In this document: positions 8,981-16,908 of the stretch, in pieces
Position numbering within the stretch: the first letter of the stretch is position 1
Layout of the letters: each line of letters begins with the position of its first letter
Origin: Sandaracinaceae bacterium
GTDB lineage: Bacteria > Myxococcota_A > Polyangia > Polyangiales > Sandaracinaceae
Reading direction: 5' to 3'
DNA: 64,000 nt
Assembly: GCA_040218145.1 (NCBI GenBank)
Contig: JAVJQK010000128.1
Coordinates: 180,089-244,088, forward strand
Program-made: the position numbers and the translations under genes
Notes under the pieces: generated by a model
Told to the model about the DNA's origin: nothing
Databases searched by the model: none
What the model saw: the letters and a program-made list of their open reading frames with translations, nothing else

Positions 8981-11551
8981 TCAGTTCGCGGGGGTTTGTC
9001 CACCGCGGATCGTGTCGAGGTAGCGCCGCACGTAGGCGCGAAGGGATGCCGGGATCGTGCTCTCGCCGCCGACGCGCGGGCCGTCTTCGCCGCCCCCGGA
9101 GAGCGAGCCCGACCCCGGTCCACCGCGGCCGCCTTGGAGCGCGTCCATGTGCTGGGAGCTCTGCCCGCCGCCCCGACCGCCGCCGGGGATGAAGCCGCCC
9201 TCCTGCGCGTCCTGGGAGGTGCTCGATTGCTGCCCGGGGTCGGCGCCCGGGTCGGTGTTCACGTCGTGGTTGGACTCGCCGGTGCCCGTGCCCTGGCCGA
9301 GCGGATCGCCGCCGGACCCCGAGCCCCAGGACTGGCTGCCGCGCTGCGACTCGGCCCCGTTGGACTGCCCGCCCTGCCCCTGACCGCCGCCCTGCCCGTT
9401 CTGGCCCTGACCGCCGCCCTGCCCGTTGCCCTGCTGGCCCCAGCCGGTCTGCCCCTGCCCCTGCCCTTGGCCACTGGCGCCGCCGGAGCCCTGAGAGGTC
9501 TGGCCGGAATTCCAGCTCCCCCCCTGCCCCTGCCCCTGCCCCTGCCCCTGCCCTTGCCCTTGCCCTTGCCCCTGGCCCTGGCCCTGGCCTTGGCCCTGCC
9601 CCTGGCCCTGACCCTGGCCCTGGCCCTGGCCCTGGCCCTGCCCCTGCCCCTGCCCCTGCCCCTGACCCTGGCCCTGGCCCTGGCCCTGACCCTGGCCCTG
9701 GCCCTGGCCCTGCCCCTGACCTTGGCCCTGCCCCTGGCCCTGACCCTGGCCCCCCCCTTGGCCCTGCTGACCCTGACCGTTCTGACCTTGGCCCTGCTGA
9801 CCCTGACCGTTCTGACCTTGGCCTTGCTGACCCTGACCGTTCTGACCTTGGCCCTGCTGACCCTGACCGTTCTGACCTTGCTGACCTTGACCCTGCTGCC
9901 CGTTCTGACCCTGACCGTTCTGACCTTGCTGACCCTGACCCTGCTGGCCTTGCTGCCCGTTCTGACCCTGCTGGCCTTGCTGCCCGTTCTGCCCGTTCTG
10001 ACCCTGCTGGCCTTGCTGCCCGCTCTGACCCTGCTGCCCGTTCTGGCCCTCTTGCAAGCCCTGTTGCCCCGCCTGGGCCAGCTGCTCGCTGCCGTTCTGC
10101 CCGCCCTGCTGGGCGCGCTCGGCCGCGCGGCGGGCGACCTCGTCGTGGAGCTGGTCGAGGCGGCGGCGCGCGTCACCGAGCTGCTGCGCCTGCTGGCCCG
10201 CCTCGCGGCGCAGCGCCTCGCGCGCCTGCTCGAGCGCGCGGTCCATCTGCTCGCCCTCGCCCCGGTCGCGGGCCCCGGCCGCGCGCTCGATCTGCTCGGC
10301 CGTGCGCGGGGTGTGCTCCGCGAGCCGCTCGTTCGCGTCGCGCAGGGCCTCGCTCACGGCCGGCGGCGGCACGTCGGGGGAGTCGTCGTCGCGGTGCAGC
10401 CGCGCGAGCGCGCGGTCGAGCCGGTCGACCGACTCGCTGAGCCGATCCGCGGGCGTCTCCGACTCGGCCTCGCGCTGCTCGCGCTGCCGTCGCTGCGCCT
10501 CGCGCTGCTCTTCCGTCTGCGCCTGCTCCCAGCTCCGCTCCTGGCGGGCGAGCTGGAGCGCCTCCATCTGCGCGCGCTGCGCCTCGTGCTGGAGCTGCGC
10601 CGTCTGGAACGGGTCGGCCTCCGGGCGGCGCGCGGCCTCGCGCCAGCGCTCCATCGCCTCGCGCGCCTCGTTCCACTGATCCATCAGCCGGCGCGAGGCG
10701 GTCTCGGGCGGCTCCTGGTCCACCGAGGTCGGCAGCGGCCGCTCCTCCGCGCTCGCCTGCTCGTCGCCCGCCTCGCCGCCCTCGCGATCCTCGGCGTCGG
10801 GGTCGATGCCGGCCGCGCGCTCGAGGATCTCGGCCGCCTCACGGATGGCGTCGGTGCGCTGGTCCATGGCGCGGGCCCGCTGCTCGGCCAGCTCGTGCTC
10901 GAGCGCGTTGATCTCCGCGTCCAGGCGCCGGTCCGGGTTCTCCGCGAGCCGCTGGCGCAGCGCCTCGGCCGCGGCCGCGATCTCCTCGGGCGTGCGCGGA
11001 TCCTCTTGCTGGATGGGCCCCTCGTCGCCCGCCACCCACGCGGCGAGCTCGGGCCAGACGTAAGCGATGGGCACCGCGAGCCCGAGCGCGATCACCGCCG
11101 CCGCTGCGTAGCGCCCGACGTGGAACGCGGGGCGGGGCGCCTTGGGGATGGCGCCCGCGTCGGCGAGGAAGGTCTCGGCCGAGCGGATCTGCAGGCGGTG
11201 CAGCTTGGGCACGTCCGCGGCTCCGGAGAGCTGGAGCGCGGTCGCGAAGCGGTCCTTCGCGTCGAGCACCCCGTCGAGCACCATGGCCGCGTCGAGCGCG
11301 TCGGCCCAGCGGTGTCGGATCTCCCAGCCCGCCACCAGCGCGAGCGCGAGGCCCGCCGCGGCCGCCGCCCAGACCAGGTCCACCCCCGCGATCGAGAGCG
11401 CCAGCGCGACGGGCGCGCCCACCGCGAGCGCCGCGCCGAGGCCACAGAGCAGCGCGTCGAGCAGCACGTGGCGGTTGAGCCGGCCTCGGACCCGCGCGAT
11501 CTCGCGGAGGATCGAGCCCGGCAGCGGAGCGGATTCGGTCTGATCGTTCAT
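8981..11551 (-). CDS. DUF4175-like membrane protein with giant Gly-Gln repeat region
   Basis: The protein has 856 residues, with its start at ATG 11551 (MNDQTESAPLPG). Residues about 20-85 contain two membrane helices (DALLCGLGAALAVGAPVALAL and DLVWAAAAAGLALALVAGW). A third (AAAAVIALGLAVPIAYVWP) lies near residue 150. A long charged, Glu/Arg/Ala-rich, probably coiled-coil region follows (about 180-500). Then comes a very low-complexity Gly-Gln/Gly-Asn tract of roughly 200 residues and a Gly/Ser-rich tail ending in a short helical segment (SLRAYVRRYLDTIRGG). This matches the DUF4175-type protein at the head of MoxR operons in Bacteroidota and myxobacteria. It is the first gene of the operon; MoxR begins ten bases after its stop. 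Confidence 0.78.
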   Translation of the reverse strand: MNDQTESAPLPGSILREIARVRGRLNRHVLLDALLCGLGAALAVGAPVALALSIAGVDLVWAAAAAGLALALVAGWEIRHRWADALDAAMVLDGVLDAKDRFATALQLSGAADVPKLHRLQIRSAETFLADAGAIPKAPRPAFHVGRYAAAAVIALGLAVPIAYVWPELAAWVAGDEGPIQQEDPRTPEEIAAAAEALRQRLAENPDRRLDAEINALEHELAEQRARAMDQRTDAIREAAEILERAAGIDPDAEDREGGEAGDEQASAEERPLPTSVDQEPPETASRRLMDQWNEAREAMERWREAARRPEADPFQTAQLQHEAQRAQMEALQLARQERSWEQAQTEEQREAQRRQREQREAESETPADRLSESVDRLDRALARLHRDDDSPDVPPPAVSEALRDANERLAEHTPRTAEQIERAAGARDRGEGEQMDRALEQAREALRREAGQQAQQLGDARRRLDQLHDEVARRAAERAQQGGQNGSEQLAQAGQQGLQEGQNGQQGQSGQQGQQGQNGQNGQQGQQGQNGQQGQQGQGQQGQNGQGQNGQQGQGQQGQNGQGQQGQGQNGQGQQGQGQNGQGQQGQGQNGQGQQGQGGGQGQGQGQGQGQGQGQGQGQGQGQGQGQGQGQGQGQGQGQGQGQGQGQGQGQGQGQGQGQGQGQGQGQGQGQGQGQGGSWNSGQTSQGSGGASGQGQGQGQTGWGQQGNGQGGGQGQNGQGGGQGQGGQSNGAESQRGSQSWGSGSGGDPLGQGTGTGESNHDVNTDPGADPGQQSSTSQDAQEGGFIPGGGRGGGQSSQHMDALQGGRGGPGSGSLSGGGEDGPRVGGESTIPASLRAYVRRYLDTIRGGQTPAN
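9510..10075 (-). repeat. Low-complexity Gly-Gln/Gly-Asn coding repeat tract
   Basis: The DNA is an irregular array of CCCTGG/CCCCTG/CCTTGG hexamers and CCCTGACCGTTCTGA-type units, encoding GQGQ and GQNGQ runs on the minus strand. Copies vary at third positions, so the protein repeat is better conserved than the DNA, suggesting selection on the amino acids. Hexamer arrays like this are prone to length change without frameshift. Confidence 0.85.
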
Positions 11552-11559
11552 GCGCGCCT

Positions 11560-11580
11560 CACGTTCCCACCGGGAACGTG
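11560..11580. promoter_or_regulatory. Perfect inverted repeat upstream of the MoxR operon
   Basis: CACGTTCCC (11560-11568) and GGGAACGTG (11572-11580) are perfect 9-bp arms around a 3-base centre. The site ends nine bases upstream of the first ATG of the operon (11551, minus strand). Its position over the leader, and its dyad symmetry, suggest an operator or an RNA hairpin that masks translation initiation. The rest of the 201-base intergenic region (11552-11752) shows no gene. Confidence 0.5.
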
Positions 11581-11752
11581 CCCATGAGCGCGACAAACGT
11601 GACCGTGATCGAAGAAGACTCCCATGCCCCCGCGGGCTTCTGACGAATGACTCGGGAAAATGTTTCCCGGCGACTCGCTCCTCGTTCTACGCGCCCGCCG
11701 TGGGGAGATCCCTTCACGCCCCATCAGACCCGAGGCCCGGCGATGTCTTGGC

Positions 11753-12820
11753 TCAGCCCTTGCCCGGACGGGTCACCCTCGTCACGGGCTCCTCGTCCAT
11801 CCCGGGCGGGGGCTCGGAGACCAGCGTCTGGCGTTCCCCGTCGAGGGATTCGTCGAGCGTGTCCTCGTCGGTCGGCAGGCCCGCGAGCCGGAGCGCGCTG
11901 GGGTTTGCGGCCATTCGCGCCCAGTCCCGGAGCGGCTGATGCGGCGGCTCGAGCGCGGCCGAGGCGGCGGCGCGCCGGAAGACCTCCGCCACCTGCGCGG
12001 CGCGGCTCGGGCGGCGCGACACGTCCCGCTGCAGCATCGCGTGGATCATCTCCGCGACCTCGTCCGGGATCCCGGTGCGCATGCGGGAGACGGGCGGGAT
12101 CTCGAGGTTGAGCACCGCGTCGAGCGTCTTGAAGGGCGTCGGCCCCTCGAAGAGCCGGTCCCCCGAGAAGAGCTCCCAGGCGACGATCCCGAGCCCGAAG
12201 AGATCCGTGCGGCGGTCGACGGAGTGCCCCAGCGCCTGCTCGGGCGCGCAGTACTCGAGCTTGCCCTTGAACTGCCCCGCCGTGGTCTTGGTCATGCGCT
12301 CGGCCGCGCGCGCGATGCCGAAGTCCGAGACCCGCACGACGCCGTCGAAGCCCACGAGCAGGTTCGCGGGCGATACATCACGGTGGACCAGCTCGAGCGG
12401 CGCGCCGCTCGGGGTCGTGGCTCGGTGCGCGGCGTCGAGCCCGTCCGCGGCCTGGGCCACCAGCTCGATGGCCACGTTGGTCGGGATCGGCCGTCGCGTG
12501 CGCACCATCTGCGATACGGTCGCGCCGAGCACGAGCTCCATCGCGATGTAGAGGATCTGCGTCCGGTCGTCGCGGCCGACGTCGAGCACGGTGACCACGT
12601 TCGGGTGCTGGATGCGAGCCGCGATGCGGGCCTCGTCCAGGAACATGTTCGCGTAGTCGTGGTCGTCGGCCAGCTCAGGCCGCATGAGCTTCAGCGCCAC
12701 CTGCCGCTCGAAGCCCGCCATCCCGGTCTGCTTGGCAACCAGCACGCGCGCCATGCCGCCGGTCGCCAGCTCCGCGACGGGCTCGTAGGGACCCACTTTG
12801 GCGGGCAGGCCAGTGACCAC
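11753..12820 (-). CDS. Hanks-type serine/threonine protein kinase
   Basis: This is a 355-residue soluble kinase. The Gly-rich loop is ELATGGMARVLVAK; the ATP lysine lies in QVALKLMRPE; the catalytic loop is HRDVSPANLLVG; the DFG motif is VSDFGIAR and the APE-equivalent is YCAPEQALG. The HRDVSPANLL variant is typical of myxobacterial kinases. The domain covers about residues 10-290. The remaining tail is acidic and ends before any membrane helix, so there is no receptor domain. It is on the same strand as, and 11 bases downstream of, the M23 peptidase gene, so the two may be co-transcribed. Its targets are unknown. Confidence 0.9.
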   Translation of the reverse strand: MVTGLPAKVGPYEPVAELATGGMARVLVAKQTGMAGFERQVALKLMRPELADDHDYANMFLDEARIAARIQHPNVVTVLDVGRDDRTQILYIAMELVLGATVSQMVRTRRPIPTNVAIELVAQAADGLDAAHRATTPSGAPLELVHRDVSPANLLVGFDGVVRVSDFGIARAAERMTKTTAGQFKGKLEYCAPEQALGHSVDRRTDLFGLGIVAWELFSGDRLFEGPTPFKTLDAVLNLEIPPVSRMRTGIPDEVAEMIHAMLQRDVSRRPSRAAQVAEVFRRAAASAALEPPHQPLRDWARMAANPSALRLAGLPTDEDTLDESLDGERQTLVSEPPPGMDEEPVTRVTRPGKG

Positions 12821-12831
12821 GGCTCAGCCTA

Positions 12832-13632
12832 TCACTCGCCCGTGATCCGCGAGCGGAACCGCGGCGTCGGATCGCGGGCCCAGCCGCGCTGGCGCCACTC
12901 GAAGTGAAGGTGCGGCGCGGGCGCGAAGCCGGTCATGCCCACCTCCGCGATGCGCTGGCCGCGCTCGACCCACTGGCCGGCGAAGACGTGGGTGCGGCGG
13001 CAGTGGGCGTAGAAGGTGGAGAAGCCCTCGGCGTGGAGCAGGATGACGACGTTGCCGTACCCGGTCAGCTCGTTGTCGCTGTACATCACCAGCCCGTCGC
13101 GGGCGGCGCGGATGTCGCTCCCCTCGGGCGCGGCGATGTCGACGCCCCAGTGGCGGCGGTGGCTGAGTGAGCCGGTGCGCGTACGCCCGAATCCGCGTCC
13201 GAGCCGGCCCTCGAGCACGGGGAAGGTCAGCGACCCGTCCGCGTCGAGCCGGTCCACCGCGTCCATCCACTCCGCGAACGGACGCTGGTGCATGACCACG
13301 AGCGCGGTCGCGCGGTGCCCGAGGCCGAGCCGCCGCGCGCGCTCCGCCGCCACGCCGTGCGGCTCGGGCACCAGGCGCGGGCCCTGGCAGTGATCGCGGT
13401 AGCCGCCGCGCGTCCGACACTCGGGCGGCATGCGGCGGCGCCAGCGCGCGGGGGTCAGCGGCCAGTCGTCGGTGATGTCGTTCATCCACCGCGGCGGCAC
13501 GCGCTCGGCGAGATCGACCACCGCCGCCGCGTCGCCGTCGCTCAGCTCCGCCTGGTCGGCGAAGGCGGGCGCGGCCAGCGCGCCGAGGAGGCACGCGGCG
13601 CTCAGGCCGATGAGGACGTGGCGGGGGTTCAC
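12832..13632 (-). CDS. M23 (LytM-type) peptidase, exported
   Basis: The protein has 266 residues. The GTG at 13632 is preferred over an upstream in-frame start (13668) because it puts the signal sequence (HVLIGLSAACLLGALAAPAFA) at the N-terminus. Zinc ligands of the LytM domain are visible: His and Asp in RHWGVDIAAP and the HxH of PHLHFEW, with the spacer YGNVVILLHAEGFSTFYAHC between them. It probably cleaves peptidoglycan cross-links or regulates amidases in the periplasm. The N-terminal 110 residues are unassigned and contain one cysteine pair (PECRTRGGYRDHCQG). It is divergent from the globin gene across a 76-base gap. Confidence 0.85.
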   Translation of the reverse strand: MNPRHVLIGLSAACLLGALAAPAFADQAELSDGDAAAVVDLAERVPPRWMNDITDDWPLTPARWRRRMPPECRTRGGYRDHCQGPRLVPEPHGVAAERARRLGLGHRATALVVMHQRPFAEWMDAVDRLDADGSLTFPVLEGRLGRGFGRTRTGSLSHRRHWGVDIAAPEGSDIRAARDGLVMYSDNELTGYGNVVILLHAEGFSTFYAHCRRTHVFAGQWVERGQRIAEVGMTGFAPAPHLHFEWRQRGWARDPTPRFRSRITGE

Positions 13633-13708
13633 GGCGGACCACCCTAAACGATCTCCCCGGCTCTCCACAAAGGGGGTTTGCCTGACTCGCCGCTGCTACG
13701 TTCCAGAT

Positions 13709-14077
13709 GTGTCCGACTACGAAGAGATCGGCGAGGAGCGGCTGCGAGCCGTGATCGACGAGTTCGTCGACCGCATGTTCGACGACCTGATGATCGGCTT
13801 CTTCTTCCGCAAGGCGAGCAAGGCGCGGATCAAGGAGATGGAGCTGCAGCACGCGGCAGCGCACCTCGGCGCGCAGCGCGAGTACGGCGGCCGACCGCTG
13901 AAGGAGGCGCACTCCGCGCACCGGATCATGGGCGGCCACTTCGAGCGTCGGAAGAAGATCCTCGACGACACCCTGCGCGAGCACGGGGTCTCGGACGAGA
14001 TCCGCGCGCGCTGGATGGCCCACCTCGAGACGCTCCGGCCCCTGATCACCAAGGACGCCGGGAGCGAGTGCCGCTGA
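13709..14077 (+). CDS. Truncated haemoglobin (trHb-like)
   Basis: The protein has 122 residues, the normal size for a truncated globin, starting at GTG 13709 (VSDYEEIGEERLR). The helical pattern fits a 2/2 globin: the B/C region FVDRMFDDLMIGFFF, then YGGRPLKEAHSAHR, where His68 is the likely proximal haem ligand, and a C-terminal helix ending PLITKD. It would bind haem and oxygen, NO or a similar ligand. A second globin of another class lies at about 39 kb. It sits directly upstream of the biosynthetic-like cluster, but the cluster has its own promoter, so a functional link is not required. Confidence 0.75.
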   Translation: MSDYEEIGEERLRAVIDEFVDRMFDDLMIGFFFRKASKARIKEMELQHAAAHLGAQREYGGRPLKEAHSAHRIMGGHFERRKKILDDTLREHGVSDEIRARWMAHLETLRPLITKDAGSECR

Positions 14078-14084
14078 GAAGCCC

Positions 14085-14112
14085 TTGATTTGTGTCTACG
14101 AGACACTAATAT
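14085..14112 (+). promoter_or_regulatory. Sigma70-like promoter with palindromic operator in its spacer
   Basis: TTGATT (14085-14090) and TAATAT (14107-14112) are separated by 16 bases. The spacer holds a dyad, GTGTCT-ACG-AGACAC (14092-14106), extended outward by partly matching T and A bases. AT-rich elements like these stand out in this GC-rich sequence. A repressor of TetR/MarR type bound here would block RNA polymerase. The expected transcription start falls about at 14119-14120, on the ATG of the first cluster gene, so the mRNA may be leaderless. Confidence 0.65.
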
Positions 14113-14119
14113 GACCCGC

Positions 14120-15061
14120 ATGGGTGGAGGCGTGCGGGGGCTGCGGCGCGAGCGAGGGGCGGTGGGGATCGCGGAGGGCGCGCGGCCCGTCTGCGGCCCT
14201 GACGACGTGCGCCTGGAGGTGGTCTGCGTCGGCGTCTGCCGCACCGACGTCTACGTCGCGGAGGGGCGCATCCCGGTCCCGGAGGGGCGGGTGCTCGGCC
14301 ACGAGGTCTGCGGCGTGGTGCGCGAGACGGGAGCGTCGACCCGCGGGTGGGCGCCCGGGGACGCGGCGATCGTGATGCCGTCGATCGCGTGCGGGCGCTG
14401 CGATGGCTCGGGCTGCCTCGCGCCGCAGATGCTCGGGATCGATCGCGACGGCGCGTTCGCGGACCAGGTCGTCGTGCCGGCCCGCGCGCTGCACCGGCCG
14501 CGCGGGCTGCCGATGCGGCTGGCCGCCTACGCCGAGCCGATGGCGGCCTCGATGGCGGTGCTGGACCTGGATCTGCCGCGCGAAGGGCGCGGCGTCGTGC
14601 TCGGAGCTGGGCGCATCGCGACGCTGACGCTGCGGGTGCTGCGCGACGCGGGGTTCACGTCCGTGACGATGCACGGGCCGCGGGACGGGCGGCTCGAGCG
14701 AGGCGGCTTCGACTTCGTGATCGAGACCGCGGCCACGGCGGAGACTCTCGCGGTGGCCCTCGCGGCGCTGCGCTGCGGAGGCACCCTGGTCCTGAAGAGC
14801 CGCCCCCACGCCCCGGTGCCGCTCGACGTCGCGGCCGCGGTGCAGCGTCGGGCGCGGATCGTGGCCGCGCGCTACGCGGAGATGGACGCGGCGATCGCGC
14901 TCATGCGGCGGGCTCCCGAGCTGGTCGCCGATCTGCTCGGCCCGGTGCTCTCGCTCGAGGCGTTCGACGTCGCCTTCGCCTCGCGCGAGGACACGAAGAC
15001 CTTCTTGACACCCCTCGACGACCCACAGGCGGTCTGGGCGCGGGCGCGCGGGGGCGCCTGA
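14120..15061 (+). CDS. Zinc-type medium-chain dehydrogenase (MDR/Tdh-like), shortened zinc lobe
   Basis: The protein has 313 residues. The ATG at 14120 is chosen because the -10 element ends at 14112; an ATG at 14111 lies inside that element. The catalytic zinc site is seen in VGVCRTDVYV and LGHEVCG. The structural zinc lobe is abnormal: ACGRCDGSGCLAPQ has three cysteines and the usual fourth is missing through an apparent shortening. The Rossmann nucleotide loop (VVLGAGRIATLTL) lacks a perfect GxGxxG. It probably oxidises or reduces an alcohol/carbonyl intermediate with NAD(P). Its stop overlaps the next ATG (TGATG). It is first in a six-gene operon and could process the aldehyde or alcohol released by the A-T-R enzyme. 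Confidence 0.75.
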   Translation: MGGGVRGLRRERGAVGIAEGARPVCGPDDVRLEVVCVGVCRTDVYVAEGRIPVPEGRVLGHEVCGVVRETGASTRGWAPGDAAIVMPSIACGRCDGSGCLAPQMLGIDRDGAFADQVVVPARALHRPRGLPMRLAAYAEPMAASMAVLDLDLPREGRGVVLGAGRIATLTLRVLRDAGFTSVTMHGPRDGRLERGGFDFVIETAATAETLAVALAALRCGGTLVLKSRPHAPVPLDVAAAVQRRARIVAARYAEMDAAIALMRRAPELVADLLGPVLSLEAFDVAFASREDTKTFLTPLDDPQAVWARARGGA

Positions 15062-16908
15062 TGTGCGGCGTAGTCGGCGTGGTGGGTCCTGGCGTGGACG
15101 CCTCGATGCTCCGCGCGGGGATCGGCGCGATCCGTCACCGCGGCCCCGACGGCGAGGGCGTGTTCGTCGACCCGGCGCGCGTCGCGGGCCTCGCGCACGC
15201 GCGCCTCGCCCTGGTGGGGATCGCCGACGGGGCGCAGCCGATCGCGAGCGAGGACGGGCGCGTGGTCGTGAGCGTCAACGGCGAGATCTACGGGCACGCG
15301 GCGCTCCGCGCGGAGCTCGAGGCGCGCGGACACCGCTTCCGGACCCACAGCGACAGCGAGGTCGCGCTGCACCTCTACGAAGAGCACGGCGACGCGTTCG
15401 TGGAGCACCTCCGGGGCGAGCTCGCGATGGTGCTCTGGGACGGGGCTCGACGGAGGCTCCTCGCCGCGCGCGACCGCTTCGGCGTCAAACCTCTCGTGTG
15501 GGCTGCGCACGACCGGCGCGTGCTCGTGGCGTCCGAGGCGAAGGCGCTCTTCGCGATGGGGGTGCCGGCGCGATGGGACGCGCGCTCGCTCGCGCATGTC
15601 GCCACGCACCAGTACTTGCCCCCGTCGCGCACGATGTTCGCGGGCGTGTTCGCCGTCCCGCCGGCGCACGTGATGGTCGTCGAGCGCGGGGAGGCGCGCC
15701 TGCGCCGCTACTGGGATCCGGCGCGGCGCGACCCGCGACCGAGCACGCCCGAGGAGCTCGACGCGGCGCTCGAGGAGGCGGTGCGGCTGCGCGCTCGGGC
15801 CGAGGCGCCGGTGGCCTTCGCGCTGAGCGGTGGGCTGGACTCCGCGTCGGTCGTCGCGCTCTCCGGGGTGGCGGCGCCGCGCACGTTCGGGGTGCGCTTC
15901 GACGGCGCCGCGTGGGACGAGTCGGCGTTCGCGCGCGAGGTCGCGACCCACGTCGGCGCGGAGCACGAGGTCGTCGACGTGAGCCGGGACGTGATGCTCG
16001 ACGCGCTCCCGGACGCGGTCGCCTCCTCGGAGGGGCTGGCCATCAACGGGCAGCTCCCGGCCAAGCTCGCCCTCGCCCGCGCCATCGAGCGCGCGGGGTG
16101 CAAGGCGGTGCTGACGGGCGAAGGCGCGGACGAGGCGCTGCTGGGCTACCCGCATCTGGTCATGGACGCGCTCCGCGACGAGCCGGACGCGCAGCAGCGC
16201 GCGCGCGTCGAGGCCGAGAGCGGCGTGTGCCGCGGCGTGATGCTCGCCGACGGGCAGCCGCCGAGGCTCGAGGCGGTGGAGCGCGCGCTGGGCTTCGTGC
16301 CGAGCTGGCTCGAGGCCAAGGCCCTGCTGGGCGCGCGGGTGCAGGCGTTGCTCGCGGACGGCGTCGAGGTCGAGCCGGAGCGGGTGTTCGGCGCCCTGCT
16401 CGCCGAGGTCGACCTGGGGGCCTCGTCGGAGCCGCGGCCCGCGCGCTCGGCGTGGCTCTGGACGCAGCTCGCGCTCGCCGGCTACATCCTGCGCACGCTG
16501 GGGGACGGGACGGAGATGGCCGCCTCGGTGGAGGGCCGCACGCCGTTTCTGGACCACCACGTGTTCGAGGTCGCGCTGCGGCTGCCTCTCGAGGCGCGCA
16601 TCCGCGACGGCGTCGAGAAGCACGCGCTGCGCGCTCGCATGCGAGGGCGGCTGCCCGAGCGGGTGGTGACGCGGCGCAAGCACCCCTTCCTCGCGCCGCC
16701 GCTCCTCGGCGCCGACGATCCGCGCGTGATGGACGTCTTGCGGAGCGGAGGACCGAGCCCGTTCTTCGATCGGGAGCGGGTCGAGGCCGCGCTGGTGCGG
16801 CAGGGCGAGCTCTCGCTCGAGGATCGCGCGGCGGCGGAGCCGGCCCTCATGCTCGCCTTCACCGCGACGCTGCTGCAGCGCCGCTTTGGACTGGGAGACG
16901 CGCGATGA
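15061..16908 (+). CDS. Asparagine synthetase B-like glutamine-dependent amidotransferase
   Basis: The protein has 615 residues, close to the family norm. Met1 is followed by Cys2, the glutaminase nucleophile (MCGVVGVV). RHRGPDGEG, NGEIYG (73-78) and DSEVALHLYE complete the Ntn glutaminase domain. The synthetase domain shows the ATP pyrophosphatase loop SGGLDS (256-261), GEGADEALLGYP and EGRTPFLDHH. It should use glutamine and ATP to amidate a carboxylate through an acyl-adenylate. Because it lies inside a tight biosynthetic-like operon, it may modify a pathway intermediate instead of aspartate. Overlaps of one base before and four bases after show translational coupling. Confidence 0.85.
   Translation: MCGVVGVVGPGVDASMLRAGIGAIRHRGPDGEGVFVDPARVAGLAHARLALVGIADGAQPIASEDGRVVVSVNGEIYGHAALRAELEARGHRFRTHSDSEVALHLYEEHGDAFVEHLRGELAMVLWDGARRRLLAARDRFGVKPLVWAAHDRRVLVASEAKALFAMGVPARWDARSLAHVATHQYLPPSRTMFAGVFAVPPAHVMVVERGEARLRRYWDPARRDPRPSTPEELDAALEEAVRLRARAEAPVAFALSGGLDSASVVALSGVAAPRTFGVRFDGAAWDESAFAREVATHVGAEHEVVDVSRDVMLDALPDAVASSEGLAINGQLPAKLALARAIERAGCKAVLTGEGADEALLGYPHLVMDALRDEPDAQQRARVEAESGVCRGVMLADGQPPRLEAVERALGFVPSWLEAKALLGARVQALLADGVEVEPERVFGALLAEVDLGASSEPRPARSAWLWTQLALAGYILRTLGDGTEMAASVEGRTPFLDHHVFEVALRLPLEARIRDGVEKHALRARMRGRLPERVVTRRKHPFLAPPLLGADDPRVMDVLRSGGPSPFFDRERVEAALVRQGELSLEDRAAAEPALMLAFTATLLQRRFGLGDAR

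Noticed and set aside
13678..14088. Alternative plus-strand frame over the globin gene
   Set aside because: It is Arg/Asp-rich noise, while the GTG 13709 frame has the proximal His motif and correct globin length.
14092..14106. Similarity of the GTGTCT dyad to AGAGACAC near 45037
   Set aside because: Only six bases are shared and the second site has no dyad, so a common regulator is not supported.
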